The translations under genes were made by a program, and so were the position numbers. The notes beneath the pieces are model-generated. The model searched no databases. It saw only the letters and a list, made by a program, of their open reading frames with translations, and was not told the origin of the DNA. A DNA stretch of 64,000 nt from Symbiotaphrina buchneri (taxonomy: Eukaryota; Ascomycota; Symbiotaphrinales; Symbiotaphrinaceae): contig BCIG01000003.1 in NCBI GenBank assembly GCA_001599915.1, forward strand, positions 496,001-560,000, written 5' to 3'. Below are positions 41,373-51,306 of this stretch, in pieces. The stretch's first letter is position 1. Each line of letters begins with the position of its first letter.

Positions 41373-42493
41373 TCAGATCCCAAGATAAGTCGAAGCGGCA
41401 AAGTCAAAGCTACCGGGCTCCTGCTTGACGACAATCTCCGGGGTAGACCGGTGTTGCTCCACATCCTGGTGCAGCTCTTCCCATTTCTGCTGGCAGTAGT
41501 GCGGCGACCACTTTGCCTCGGCTCCAAAGTCCGCCATCTGCGAGCCAGCCGGTCAGCGGGCCAGAACGAGGTCGGTCGGGCGGTAGGCCCGTGGGAATGG
41601 TCCAGGGGGCTAGATAGGACTTACTTTGGTGGCGATCATCTCCCACTTGACTTTCAGCCAGTAGTCGTGCGCCTTCTCCAGGGCCTCGGTCTGTGCAAAG
41701 CGTTAGTCAGTCACTCACAGGGTTCTCTGAGAGTCAGAAGACGGAATCGGGCTGGACTTACATCGCCCTGATCCCACTCCCTCATCGTCTCGCGCAGGCG
41801 CTTGTACCGCATCTGCAGCGCGGGGATCTGGTATGTCTTGCCGAGCTCCTGCTGGAAGCGCAGCACGATGTCTTTCCAGTTGAGATGCTCTTTCTCTTTG
41901 AGCCGCATCAGGAGCTTGTTCTCCTCGACTTGCTCGGTGCTCTTGACTGATGAGGTCCTTCGGCGCCGCTTTTGCACGCGCTGGACTGATGGCTCTTCCT
42001 CACGGGAGCGTTTGGGTGTCCGTGAGGGAGTCTCTGGGAGAGGTACAGGCTCGAAGATGGCGGGGAGGTACGGCTGGTCCGCGGTACAATAGCCCGCTGT
42101 GGGAAGGCCGGGAGTGAGGAGGTTGGCGTTTGGTGGAGCGGATGTGTATACCAGCGTGCCCTGTACCTGATCTGGGAATATGCGCAAGGCATTTGAAGGT
42201 TCATTCGTTGGAGCAGCCTCTCGAGTGAAATCAATTGGACAGCTTCTGGCTCTAGGGCCATCTAGGAAAGTCGAAGGAGGGGTAAGATGAGAAATCTCGG
42301 ACAAGGATACATGAGCAAATGGGGGCTCCCGGGTTGAAGGAACCTGACAAAGAGATGTGAGATGATGCTCCTGGTGATGAGGCAACGGAGGATTGGGACC
42401 TACTGAGTTGTAAGGCATCCAGGCTGCTTCCAGGGCAGGTTCGTCTTTGATCAGCTGACTAGGAAACATCATCTGTAACGTCAAGGCCGCCAT
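41373..42493 (-). CDS. Myb/SANT-like DNA-binding protein
   Basis: Exons 41762-42493, 41625-41690 and 41373-41537 encode 320 residues. The first ~170 residues are Pro/Ser-rich and disordered, followed by a basic patch (RTPKRSREEEPSVQRVQKRR). The Myb-like trihelical region begins at about residue 195 (EENKLLMRLKEKEHLNWKDI) and continues VLRFQQELGKTYQIPALQMRYKRLRE. A second helical unit crosses the introns: ALEKAHDYWLKVKWEMIATK, then FGAEAKWSPHYCQQKWEELH. The tail ends AASTYLGI after VKQEPGSFDF. This architecture occurs in fungal Myb-like regulators. It is a different subfamily from the SANT gene at 54.7 kb. The start is the ATG at 42493. Confidence 0.8.
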
Positions 42494-45400
42494 TCGAAAA
42501 CTGATGGTTATACAAAAGTTGTAATCGGGATTGAGTGTGTCAAAGCCAGATCAAGCACGAAGAGTTCAAGACCGATGGTGAAGTAACGATTGATGAGCGG
42601 GATGGGCGCAAGCCAAGCTTAAGCCACACTAACGCAAGGAAGGAGAGGATGGATGGGTAACCAGAAAGGGTTTGTGTCCATTAGAGTAAGACAATAGGCA
42701 GAATAAATAAGAATTATCAATGACAGTGTATTATTAGAACGACAGAAGTTGGTCCGAGGCTTAGAAGGGACGAGACACGATGAAACGGAATATATCTCTG
42801 CTGCAGAATGGCAGTGAGAAGGCTTCAACGGCAGAGCATCGTATATCATCTCAAAGTTTGGCCTACAGCATCACTTTCCAAAGGCACAAGATCGACCCGG
42901 TCCGCACCAGCCGTATAAGCGCCGTTAGCCTTCCTGAGATGCATGTTCATCACTCCGGAACACCGAGGATTAGGCATAACTGATAGACGGTCAACGGCAG
43001 AGTGCAGACCGCCTGTTGCTCTCTCCAGGCTAAGTGAGGTCTAGTAACAGATTGTATGGCGTTATTAGCATCTTTTGAAACGGCCCCCGGCCAAAGCTCG
43101 GGGCTGTAAATGGTTCGCAAGGCGCAGTGATAGACTCCCCCATTGCGGAATAGGGGAGGGAGCCTCCCCACGCTGCGGGCCTTATCCGCGATTCTCGTCC
43201 ATGGTTGAGGACCGGGATTGCATAATTGTGCTTTGCTTTATTTTCCTTGCACTGGTGTAACCATTGGACCTGAGAAGTCGAGTCGGTGAGAGGCTAATGC
43301 ACGTGTTTCGATTTGAGCACACTCCCCAGTTGAACCTATAAGGTTTACTGGGTAGACATAGGCTTAGCGAAGCGGTGCTCAGGTACACTAAACTGCATAC
43401 AAATAACTAGCGAACATAAGTACCACTAAACTCGAAACTGCAACTGCTGTCTCCGTTGAGGGAGCGTTCGTCTCCCCATCTTATAGGCGAAATCTCACCT
43501 CCCTACAAGCTCTGATACCGCAGTGAATCACGCAATAAAAATACGCAATCAGTGCTCCGCCCCCTATCTAGATCGGCCTCCTACAAGCCACATTTATTCA
43601 ACCTTTCTGAGCGCAGTATCACCGTGTTTCTAGGCCGGCCGATACGAGATAGGAATAGGGTGCCAAGCCCTCTAGCGAAACCTTCAAAGTTCAAGTTCCC
43701 CAAGCTTTTACCCGCGCAGTCTATCAAAGAAGGTTTGGCCCGCTTCGGCCCCCGTGCACGCCAAGCCTCCGCAGCAGGGGCACCAAGCGAGCGCCAAGTT
43801 ACAGCCCGCTCTTAAATTAGACCTTCACAAGAAACCTAAAGGTATCCGTAGTTCGTCACTGCTCCCTCTACTGAGGCTGTGGTCTATCTAACTTACCTAG
43901 CAGTTCTTCGCCCGTCTCTGTCTTGCGGCTGAGGGCAAGTCTGATTATATATATATTGGGGCTGAGGTATGTAAGGTCAGACGGGATTCAAAGTATAAAT
44001 GACGAGTCTATATCGAAACATGGACTCTTGGGACTGTGTATTTCTATGCATCCTCAAGCACAGATTTTCCATTTTACCATGCCCCTTTCGGAGTATTGAG
44101 GTTCTTGGTATCTCATGCAGCGAAGGTGCGCTTCCGGGAATGAAACCCCGTGCTCCTGCCTTTCTTCCTGACGACCCGACACATTGGTAGTCGATGGTTT
44201 CACGGACACTCGAGCACTCGATCAAGCCAACTACATTGGGATTGTCCGCGGCTTGCATGAGACCAACTCCTCTTCACTCAGGGGCTGGCGGCTGTTTCGA
44301 TCATCTTTGCCATCTCTGTCACACTTTCCCCTGTGGCTGAAACTTGCTTCAGGAGAGCGGGAAGGCCGGGAAGACCGGCAAATAGACCTTTATGGTCCGA
44401 GTGCCGAGCCGGCGGTAAACGGCAAACTTCTATGGAACCACAAGACAGACCCATTGACAGACGCCATGTATAAGCAATGCAGGTTCATGCAGGAGGATCT
44501 ACAATGGGCAAGGTCTCTAGCTAGGCCGATGTTAAGAAAATTAGTGTCGCAGAAATGACGGACGTATGGAGCGGTGCTGTGCTGTCTTCACGTGAAATGG
44601 CAGTCTGTCAGCTTGCAGGCGTTTGGTCCCATCGAACTTGAAAGGATTCTCAGACATCGTCGCCGTAATGGTAGATGCCCCGGATTCTGCATTTTAGATG
44701 TTCGCAGGATTCAACAGGTACTGTCCAACACTGTACTGCTAGCTCCCCAGGAAATCTAAAGTAGGTATATATAATCCAATAATGCCTCATTTTTCCAACG
44801 GAGCAAGAGTGGTAGGCTTAGCGATAACACCCACGATTGCCAACTCATGGCACCTACATCACCCGCCCACCAACTTCGCCGGTTGGGGGATAAGGGAGGT
44901 AGGTGGCATGAGTTCGAGTCCCAGCAAACTCTCCCATTAATTACGTAGAAGTAATTCTGAATGCGGAGGGTTTCATAGGGTGTCCTTGACCATCTTTCGA
45001 CAAGTTGTTGAAAGACGGCCAAGGCCCTGAACTTTTTGCTTCGGAGATCTTTAAGTTCGTGAGCCTGAACTTTTTGCCTCCAGAATGTTCTATTTTCTCC
45101 TTCTCGGCAAGGTGATTTTCGAGATGGTGTACGAAATGACTATTTTGGCCCAACTATCATGATGCAGAGCAGGCAGTTCGATAGACCCTGACCGTGAAGG
45201 CACGACCTCGAAACAATGAGCCAATCACATCGACCCAAAAGCTCGGGCCAGTTGGACCTAAGCGCCCGCTTAGCTGCTGTCCGTCCCCAGTCTTGGCGCT
45301 GTCGTATGCAAGCTTGGCTCGCCTGCTCTGCTGCCTATCTGGTCCAGTGTCCACGAATACGACGCAACACAACGCACGAAGCACATCTTTTTCCCTGTCA

Positions 45401-45564
45401 AGAACATCGGTGAACATACTCGACCCCAAGGCAGATGGGAGCCTCTGGATCCCACCTCTCAATGAAGCAATCATAACTGGCCCCTTAGCCGCGGTCGCTC
45501 CACCCCCTTCAACCTCACCACATCACCAACGCAGGGCGTGCAGCTCTGCACCGGACCACTCACC
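42494..45564. other. Gene-poor stretch of about 3.1 kb
   Basis: I find no supportable gene. The longest frames (for example around 44184-44558 and 43552-43815) lack plausible starts or family-like sequence. The DNA is compositionally mixed, with an AT run at 43949-43960 (ATATATATAT) and a tRNA-B-box-like GAGTTCGAGTCC at about 44910 without a tRNA fold. The stretch 43080-43860, GC-rich and interrupted in all frames, could be a decayed repeat, but I cannot assign a family. Confidence 0.4.
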
Positions 45565-46605
45565 ATGTCAGCCTACAACGTCTTCCGCATCCTGGGCGAC
45601 CTATCCCACGTCCTCTCAAAGCTAATCCTCATAATCTCCATCCACCGCAACCGGTCCGCCGAGGGCGTGTCACTACTAACACAAGCCTTCTACACGCTCG
45701 TCTTCCTGACGCGGTACCTAGACCTATTCTGGGTGCCGCCGGCGCTGAGCCTGTACAACTTCTTCTTCAAGATCTTCTACATCGCCAGCTCCGTCTACAT
45801 CCTGGTGCTGATGACCCGGGTCTACGCCCGCAGCCGCGAGCGCGAGAAGGCCTGGCGCCTGGCCGGCTGGATCATGCTTGCCGCCCTGCTGGGCGCCCCG
45901 CTCGTTACGGTGGTCTTTCGTGGGTGGCGCAATACGTACTTCACGGAGGTGCTGTGGACGCTTAGTATTATCCTCGAGTCCATATGCGTGTTGCCGCAGC
46001 TGTTGCTGCTGAGGCAGACGAATGTGCCGACGGTGATCGATTCGTTTTACCTCGTGGCGCTGGGCAGCTATCGGGCGCTTTACATACCGAATTGGATACT
46101 GAGGGCGGTCAGCAAGGAGCATCATTTCGACCCGATTGCCGTTATATTTGGAGTACTGCAGACAGCGCTGTACATCGATTTCGCGTGGGTCTATTGGACG
46201 AGACAGAGAGTGAAGCTGAGGGGAGGTGGAGTGGTCGATAGTGAGGACCTGGGCCGAGGATGGCTGGTCAAGAGGGTTGTGGGACGGAAGTCGAACGACA
46301 GCTTTGACGAAGACCCAGACGATGTGGATAATGGCGTGGATGGGCATGCGGAGAGTGTTACTCCGAAGAGGAGCCGCTGGGGCACCCGCGGCATTTCCGT
46401 CTCGGCAGATGAAGGGCTTTTCGAGGCGCAGGCGCAAGGAGTAGTGAACAAGACCAGTCCTGTTGGAGGTTCAAGCCCACTGCCGCAGCCTACAGATTAC
46501 GAGCTGGGGGAAGAGGAAGATGACGTGGATGCACCGCCAGCCTCAAATGGCCATATAGAGGGCGTAGGCAACGGAGACGAGTGGAGGGACGCAGTGGGCA
46601 AGTAG
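45565..46605 (+). CDS. ERD2: ER lumen protein-retaining receptor (KDEL/HDEL receptor, Erd2) with long C-terminal extension
   Basis: Erd2 is the seven-helix Golgi receptor that returns H/KDEL proteins to the endoplasmic reticulum. The start ATG is 45565 (MSAYNVFRILGDLSHVLSKL). Family motifs are present in order: ILIISIHRNRSAEGVSLLTQAFYTLVFLTRYLDLF, SLYNFFFKIFYIASSVYIL, EVLWTLSIILESICVLPQLLLLRQT, LGSYRALYIPNWILRA, and ALYIDFAWVYWTRQRVKLRG. The protein has 346 residues. Canonical Erd2 has about 215-220, so about 120 residues of polar, acidic, Ser/Gly-rich cytosolic tail follow the last helix. The intronless frame continues without break, so the extension is real in this genome. Its function is unknown. 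Confidence 0.94.
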   Translation: MSAYNVFRILGDLSHVLSKLILIISIHRNRSAEGVSLLTQAFYTLVFLTRYLDLFWVPPALSLYNFFFKIFYIASSVYILVLMTRVYARSREREKAWRLAGWIMLAALLGAPLVTVVFRGWRNTYFTEVLWTLSIILESICVLPQLLLLRQTNVPTVIDSFYLVALGSYRALYIPNWILRAVSKEHHFDPIAVIFGVLQTALYIDFAWVYWTRQRVKLRGGGVVDSEDLGRGWLVKRVVGRKSNDSFDEDPDDVDNGVDGHAESVTPKRSRWGTRGISVSADEGLFEAQAQGVVNKTSPVGGSSPLPQPTDYELGEEEDDVDAPPASNGHIEGVGNGDEWRDAVGK

Positions 46606-46855
46606 CGTCCGAGTGGTGTCATAATCTGAGAAGCTCTTTCAGCATCCATAGCGGTATAGTGTGTTGCATCTGCGATTGTCGTCCGTATCAAAAAGATATC
46701 CTGTTCCAGTACGGTCAAGTCCTCGAGTCACTCAGAAACACTGCTTGTTGCATGAAAATTGGTGAAACCCTTTTGATGCTTTATTTAGCAACCTCGAAAA
46801 GAGACACGCCTGTTCAACCCATCATGCAAGCCCGCACCACATCTCGGGGTAAAAT

Positions 46856-47614
46856 CTACTCCTCATCCTCCTCATCAGCCTCGACAGTCGTCATCGCGAT
46901 ACGGTCCAAATCCCGCTGTCCAGACTGAGTGATCCTCCGGCCACCCTTGTCCTCATCCTGCTCCAGCACGCCGATCTTCTCAAGAGCCTGCATCACCTTC
47001 CGGTCGACGCTGCCGCTGGCATTGACGTGGTGTGATGGGCGCGAGCCGCGGTTCTTCTGTGAGCCGTGCACCTTCCGTAGGCGACCGACGCCGACGGTCT
47101 TCCGCATGTAGATGTGACGGGCGACGGCTGCAGCGCGTACGTAGAACCTTTGGGGAGCATAGTGTTAGCGAAAAGAGTTCTTATCCCCAGGGGTAGCGAG
47201 GGCGGCCATACCAGTCCATGGACTGAGGAGGGAGTTCTTTTGCGTGGGAGGTCTTGACTGTGTCAACCCAACCTGCGAATGCCGTTAATATAACGTTCGA
47301 TACTAGATCGTGCCCGGCGTAGGCATATCCTGGCCGTATGACTCGAGGGAGGTGTACCTGGGATAGGGAGCTTTCCCTGCCTCTTCAAGAACGCAGCATA
47401 GGCGTCGATGAACTTGGATGCCTATCATTCGCAAAATCTGTCAGCATCCCATTTGCCAGCAATCCTTGTGCGGATGTCCACGAGTGCCATCAGATCCTCT
47501 CATGCCCGATCATCGTCCCGACTCCTCATCTCAATGGCACATTGCGGACCGTCCACTTCAAGCGCGAGAACAAATATAACCCACTTCGACATCCCGAACG
47601 GAAACACCACCCAT
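46856..47614 (-). CDS. RPS19: 40S ribosomal protein eS19
   Basis: A small-subunit ribosomal protein needed for 18S rRNA maturation. Exons 47585-47614, 47358-47421, 47212-47272 and 46856-47147 give 148 residues, the usual eS19 length. It starts [68 protein letters not shown] (hyphens mark splices) and continues VGVGRLRKVHGSQKNRGSRP. It ends in an acidic tail (VEADEEDEE). The first exon is 30 nt with a GTGGGT donor. All phases agree. Confidence 0.96.
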
Positions 47615-48034
47615 GATTGCGACAGGTGCTCGGAAACGTAGGTACCGGTGGTGTTGAGGTTGACTTGCGGCGGTGCTGTCGTCGTTCGCTGATCTCGAAT
47701 TTCGTTTCGCGTGGGATTGCTTCCACGATCGCTTATCCTACCAAATGGGGGCTTAACCCTAACGCTAGACCTTAAGCGTACTACGGTAACCAGTCACCAC
47801 TGTCAAACGCCAACACCGTTCAGTAAGTGATAATGGTACTGGATGCCTTCTGCAGGATTGCGTGTCTGATAAAATGATAGAATCGTACACCTATAATAAT
47901 GCTGGCGCCAATATGTTTAAAATTGGAAAGACGTGAACCGACGCCGGTGCTTGTGCCCTATAGCCATTCCATCTCTTTCCGACGCCTAACGAATGACGCC
48001 GGTGAACCTGCTTAGCAACGATGCTCATATACCC
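47615..48034. other. Intergenic region, eS19 promoter
   Basis: 420 bp upstream of eS19 and downstream of the hydrolase/phosphatase gene. A telomere-like GGGGCTTAACCCTAACGC is at about 47744-47763; this CCTAAC-type word also resembles binding sites used by ribosomal gene promoters. No gene is seen. Confidence 0.35.
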
Positions 48035-50314
48035 TCAGTCCTTGTCTAAGCCTACAGTGTACCTCACAAACAATGTATCAATGAAATGCTCATGGCGGAT
48101 GCCCGGTGGCCTGTGCTTCTCAAACTCATCAATGGCTTCCTGAACTTCGAACCCTTCTCTTTCCACCAGATACGAGCAGATGAAGAACCCAGTGCGATTA
48201 AAGCCATAATGACAGTGCACTCCTATCAATGGTCGCTCCTCTGGCGGAAGAGTAGATGGCGGAGTTTCTGATCGAAGCCGGTCCACGAGGTTGATGAAAT
48301 CTCGGACTTCGTCTGGGGTCGGCGGTATTTTGCTGACAGACGGAAACTTGTGATATTGTATACCCCCTTTCTCAAGACCCTTAGGGTCATATACTGGGCT
48401 CTCATGACTGATGTCAATGACATGTCCAATCTTTCCAGCCCATTCCTTCACAAAGACTGCAGGGCAATGCCTCTCATCGACCTCCCGTAACGTCTTCAAA
48501 GCTCGAAAGATGCCAGCGATTGGATCTGAGACTGGGGCCACGGCTTGCCATTTTGCGAGATTCTTGACATCTCATTTGCCCTCTGTCGACAGACGTTGCA
48601 GCTGCCAGCCAAGTGAAAGACGGGGATCAATATATGTTTCCAAAAACGTGGCTATCAAGCCAGCCAGCGTACGAGTGATCACCGTTTGGTATAGGAGCCC
48701 ATGCGCAGCTGGCTTGGGTACGACAGTGGTTTTCAATAACCTCTGGGGTTTGCGTGGCGCAGCCGAGCGTGTATCCGGGGGTTCTGTGCTCGAAATGTCA
48801 AGTGAAACATTCTGCGGGTCATTGACCAGTGTCTTCCTTGTATCTGTACTCGTAGCGTTCGACGGATGCCTGACATTACTCTGTCGTTCCGAATCACGAG
48901 ATCCTTGGGGCTCAAGTGGGCCTGCCGCAGCCGGTATAGTATCGCTCTTCTTTCCCTGACCCTCGACATATGTGACGTCTTTACCCATATACTCAGCTAT
49001 CTTCTCCACCTCTTCTGGTTTTGTGACATGATCCGCTTCTCCAGCAACTGCAAAGACCGGTATTTGTAATCCAGACCAGACTTTTCCACCGGGCAAACCT
49101 CCAATCGGCTCCTCGTTCTCATAGGTGGGCAACGTACCCCAAGCCATTCTTCGCCAAACAGGGGTCTTGCTCTGAGCATTGAATCTGACCTGTAGTTCCT
49201 TTGTCGCAATATCTGCATTCGGACCAACAAATCGTTTGACACTCGGGCTCTCCGTTCCACCCCGCCTATCCCACCAACGCCACAGGTTGAACACCGGCCC
49301 TGGTATATAAAGCAACTTTCGAAATGTCGCTACCTCTGCTGGCGTCGGTGGTATAGCCTTTGGGCATATAGCCACCACGCCAACAACATGCTTTGAGATG
49401 TTGCTAGGTCGAGGTGCTGAAGGCGACGCAAGCAGTGCTGCTAGAGAGCATCCAAGGCTATGACCGACAAGTACGACGTCTTGTCCGGCCTCCTTGTCCC
49501 GATGGTCCTCTATAGCGATATCCAGCAATTCTACCAGAGCTTCGATAGTATATGCATCCCATGATGTAGGCTTGAACGCCGATAGACCACATCCAGGTAG
49601 ATCAATGCCAAAGCAGGGAGCGCTGTTGACAATGCTGTTCAGGAGCGGGTGAAATTGTGCCAAAGAACCGCCGAGCCCATGGATGAAGACCAAAAGTGGC
49701 AGCGGCTTCGGCTTAGTTGGAAGTTTGTCTGCTTGAGGATGTGGGCGATAAAAGACTCGAATTGAAGGGTAGGTGAAGTTGTGACTAAGTGTAGTATAAG
49801 AGCGGAATGTTGAATGCTTTTGCAGCAGACCCGGGTCGGTTGAAGCCGCATCTGTTGGTATAATCCGTTAGTAGCCACCTTCAAACAACGAACTGAGGCA
49901 CTCACCCGTCTTTCGTGGTCGAACCATTCGTACTACTCTGGCAGCCTTACTTCGACGGTCGGTCGCCTTGGTGTCACCCGCTCTCTGCTCGCTATCGGAC
50001 CGGAGCTTCCGCGATATGAGCCATGCCCCTGGTATGAGGCCACAGATGGCAGCGACCTGGACCATTCGCAGCAAGTTTGGATCCAGCACTTCAAAGTATG
50101 TGGATAGCTTGTTCAAAAGAGTTGTTATCGCGTGCGAGGGCCACGCATCGCGCCGTTGTTGCGCAGATGTAGCTTGCGCCGCGGGAGGAATTGGATCAGA
50201 GGTGCTTGCAGTGTCCTGTGCACTACTGAAGGTGATGAGATTATATAGATAAAACAAGCAGTATAGGGTGAGCCAGAGGCGGCAGCAGGCCACCTTTAAA
50301 AGGTGCCAGGCCAT
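48035..50314 (-). CDS. Alpha/beta hydrolase - dual-specificity phosphatase fusion protein, with in-frame TGA between domains
   Basis: Exons 49906-50314 and 48035-49851 are one continuous frame of 741 sense positions interrupted only by a TGA at codon 563 (48572-48574). Residues about 10-35 form an N-terminal membrane segment (LWLTLYCLFYLYNLITF). The alpha/beta hydrolase domain starts LLVFIHGLGGSLAQFHPLL, has the nucleophile elbow VVLVGHSLGCSL and a late Asp/His region AVAGEADHVTKPEE. A Ser/Pro-rich linker leads to YQTVITRTLAGLIATFLETYID, LGWQLQRLSTEGK, then the TGA, then DVKNLAKWQAVAPVSDPIAG. The phosphatase domain carries the signature HCHYGFNRTG (HCx5R). Fungal homologues with both domains are known, so the TGA probably replaces a Trp-type codon. 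Either translation ends at 562 residues, or there is read-through, or it is a sequence error. The start is the ATG at 50314. Confidence 0.8.
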
Positions 50315-51306
50315 GGATTGTTTTGGGCGTTGATGTTTCCGCCCAGAAGCAATCGCAAAGTTGATGCCGTGGACCAATCAGAAGTGACGATGGGAACATC
50401 CGCCCTGGTTCGACCAGATCTTGGTCCGGTCAGAGGTAGCACCGATGCCCAAGCCACGGTTACCGTTAACCCTGCTTCTACGTGGTAGCACGTACGAATA
50501 TTATTAGGTACTCTACTACAATCTGTGGGGGGCATCCGTAGAGATTCGCAATGTTACTGGCACGATGACCTACCCTGGCATGAATGAAAGGCATCAACAG
50601 GCAGGATTAATATGAGCTCACAATTACCATCTCATGTCAATTAAATGCAATCCGAAGGGAAATGGTTGCGCAATCATGGCGAGCGAGCAACAAATATTCT
50701 GTGTGCCACGTGGTGCCCGTTATTGGAGAGCTGGGAAGCTGATATTATCCAGGGATGAGTACAACGTCGAATATCACTCATATCAATCCTTCTTCCACCC
50801 GGCGAGCCGTCTTTGGACGCCTGATCCACAACGGCCCGGCGTTGACACCTGAAAGTCGCCCAATTACTTTCCAACCGGATCAACCGTCTTTCGAGGCCTG
50901 ATACTTTGATGATGACAGGGTTGGGCTCTTCTCTAGTACGCCTGACAGCAACCGCACATCTTGCCTTTCGAAACAAGTCCATACAAAGGTTATGCTAGCT
51001 GGCTGGGTTTCGTTGATGAACGCGGAGATCGGAAAAGATGAAGTCCCGGGAAGCTTGAAACCCCGCCTTTTGGACTGGCTAGCAGGGGGCCGGATTTGGG
51101 CCAATCGGGGCGTCTCCGTTTCCTTGCGGCAATCACCCCGCAGCCAAACTACGAAAAAGCGTGGAGCTTGAACACATGCGATACACGATTGAGTCACCGC
51201 ACATCTGATCGTTGTCTTGTGTGGAACAAGCAGCCATCGTCTCGTATAGTATTAGACTGCTTCATTCTATTCTTACACTCTACATCCGCAGCGTCCTACC
51301 ACAAAC
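50315..51306. promoter_or_regulatory. Divergent promoter region, hydrolase-phosphatase / dihydroxy-acid dehydratase
   Basis: 992 bp between two divergent genes. It contains CACGTG-like words around 50480-50495 and at 50708 (CACGTGG), but no gene. Short frames on both strands are without support. Confidence 0.35.

Noticed and set aside
43080-43860. Possible decayed transposable-element sequence
   Set aside because: No terminal repeats, target-site duplication or recognisable protein fragment could be identified, so no element is claimed.
44184-44558. 124-codon plus-strand frame in the 42.5-45.5 kb gap
   Set aside because: It begins at TTG, has no ATG near the start, no recognisable motif and no splice partners. 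It looks like chance.
44895-44945. tRNA-like GAGTTCGAGTCC (B-box) sequence
   Set aside because: The five bases flanking the TTC loop do not pair, there is no A box or acceptor stem, so it is not a tRNA.
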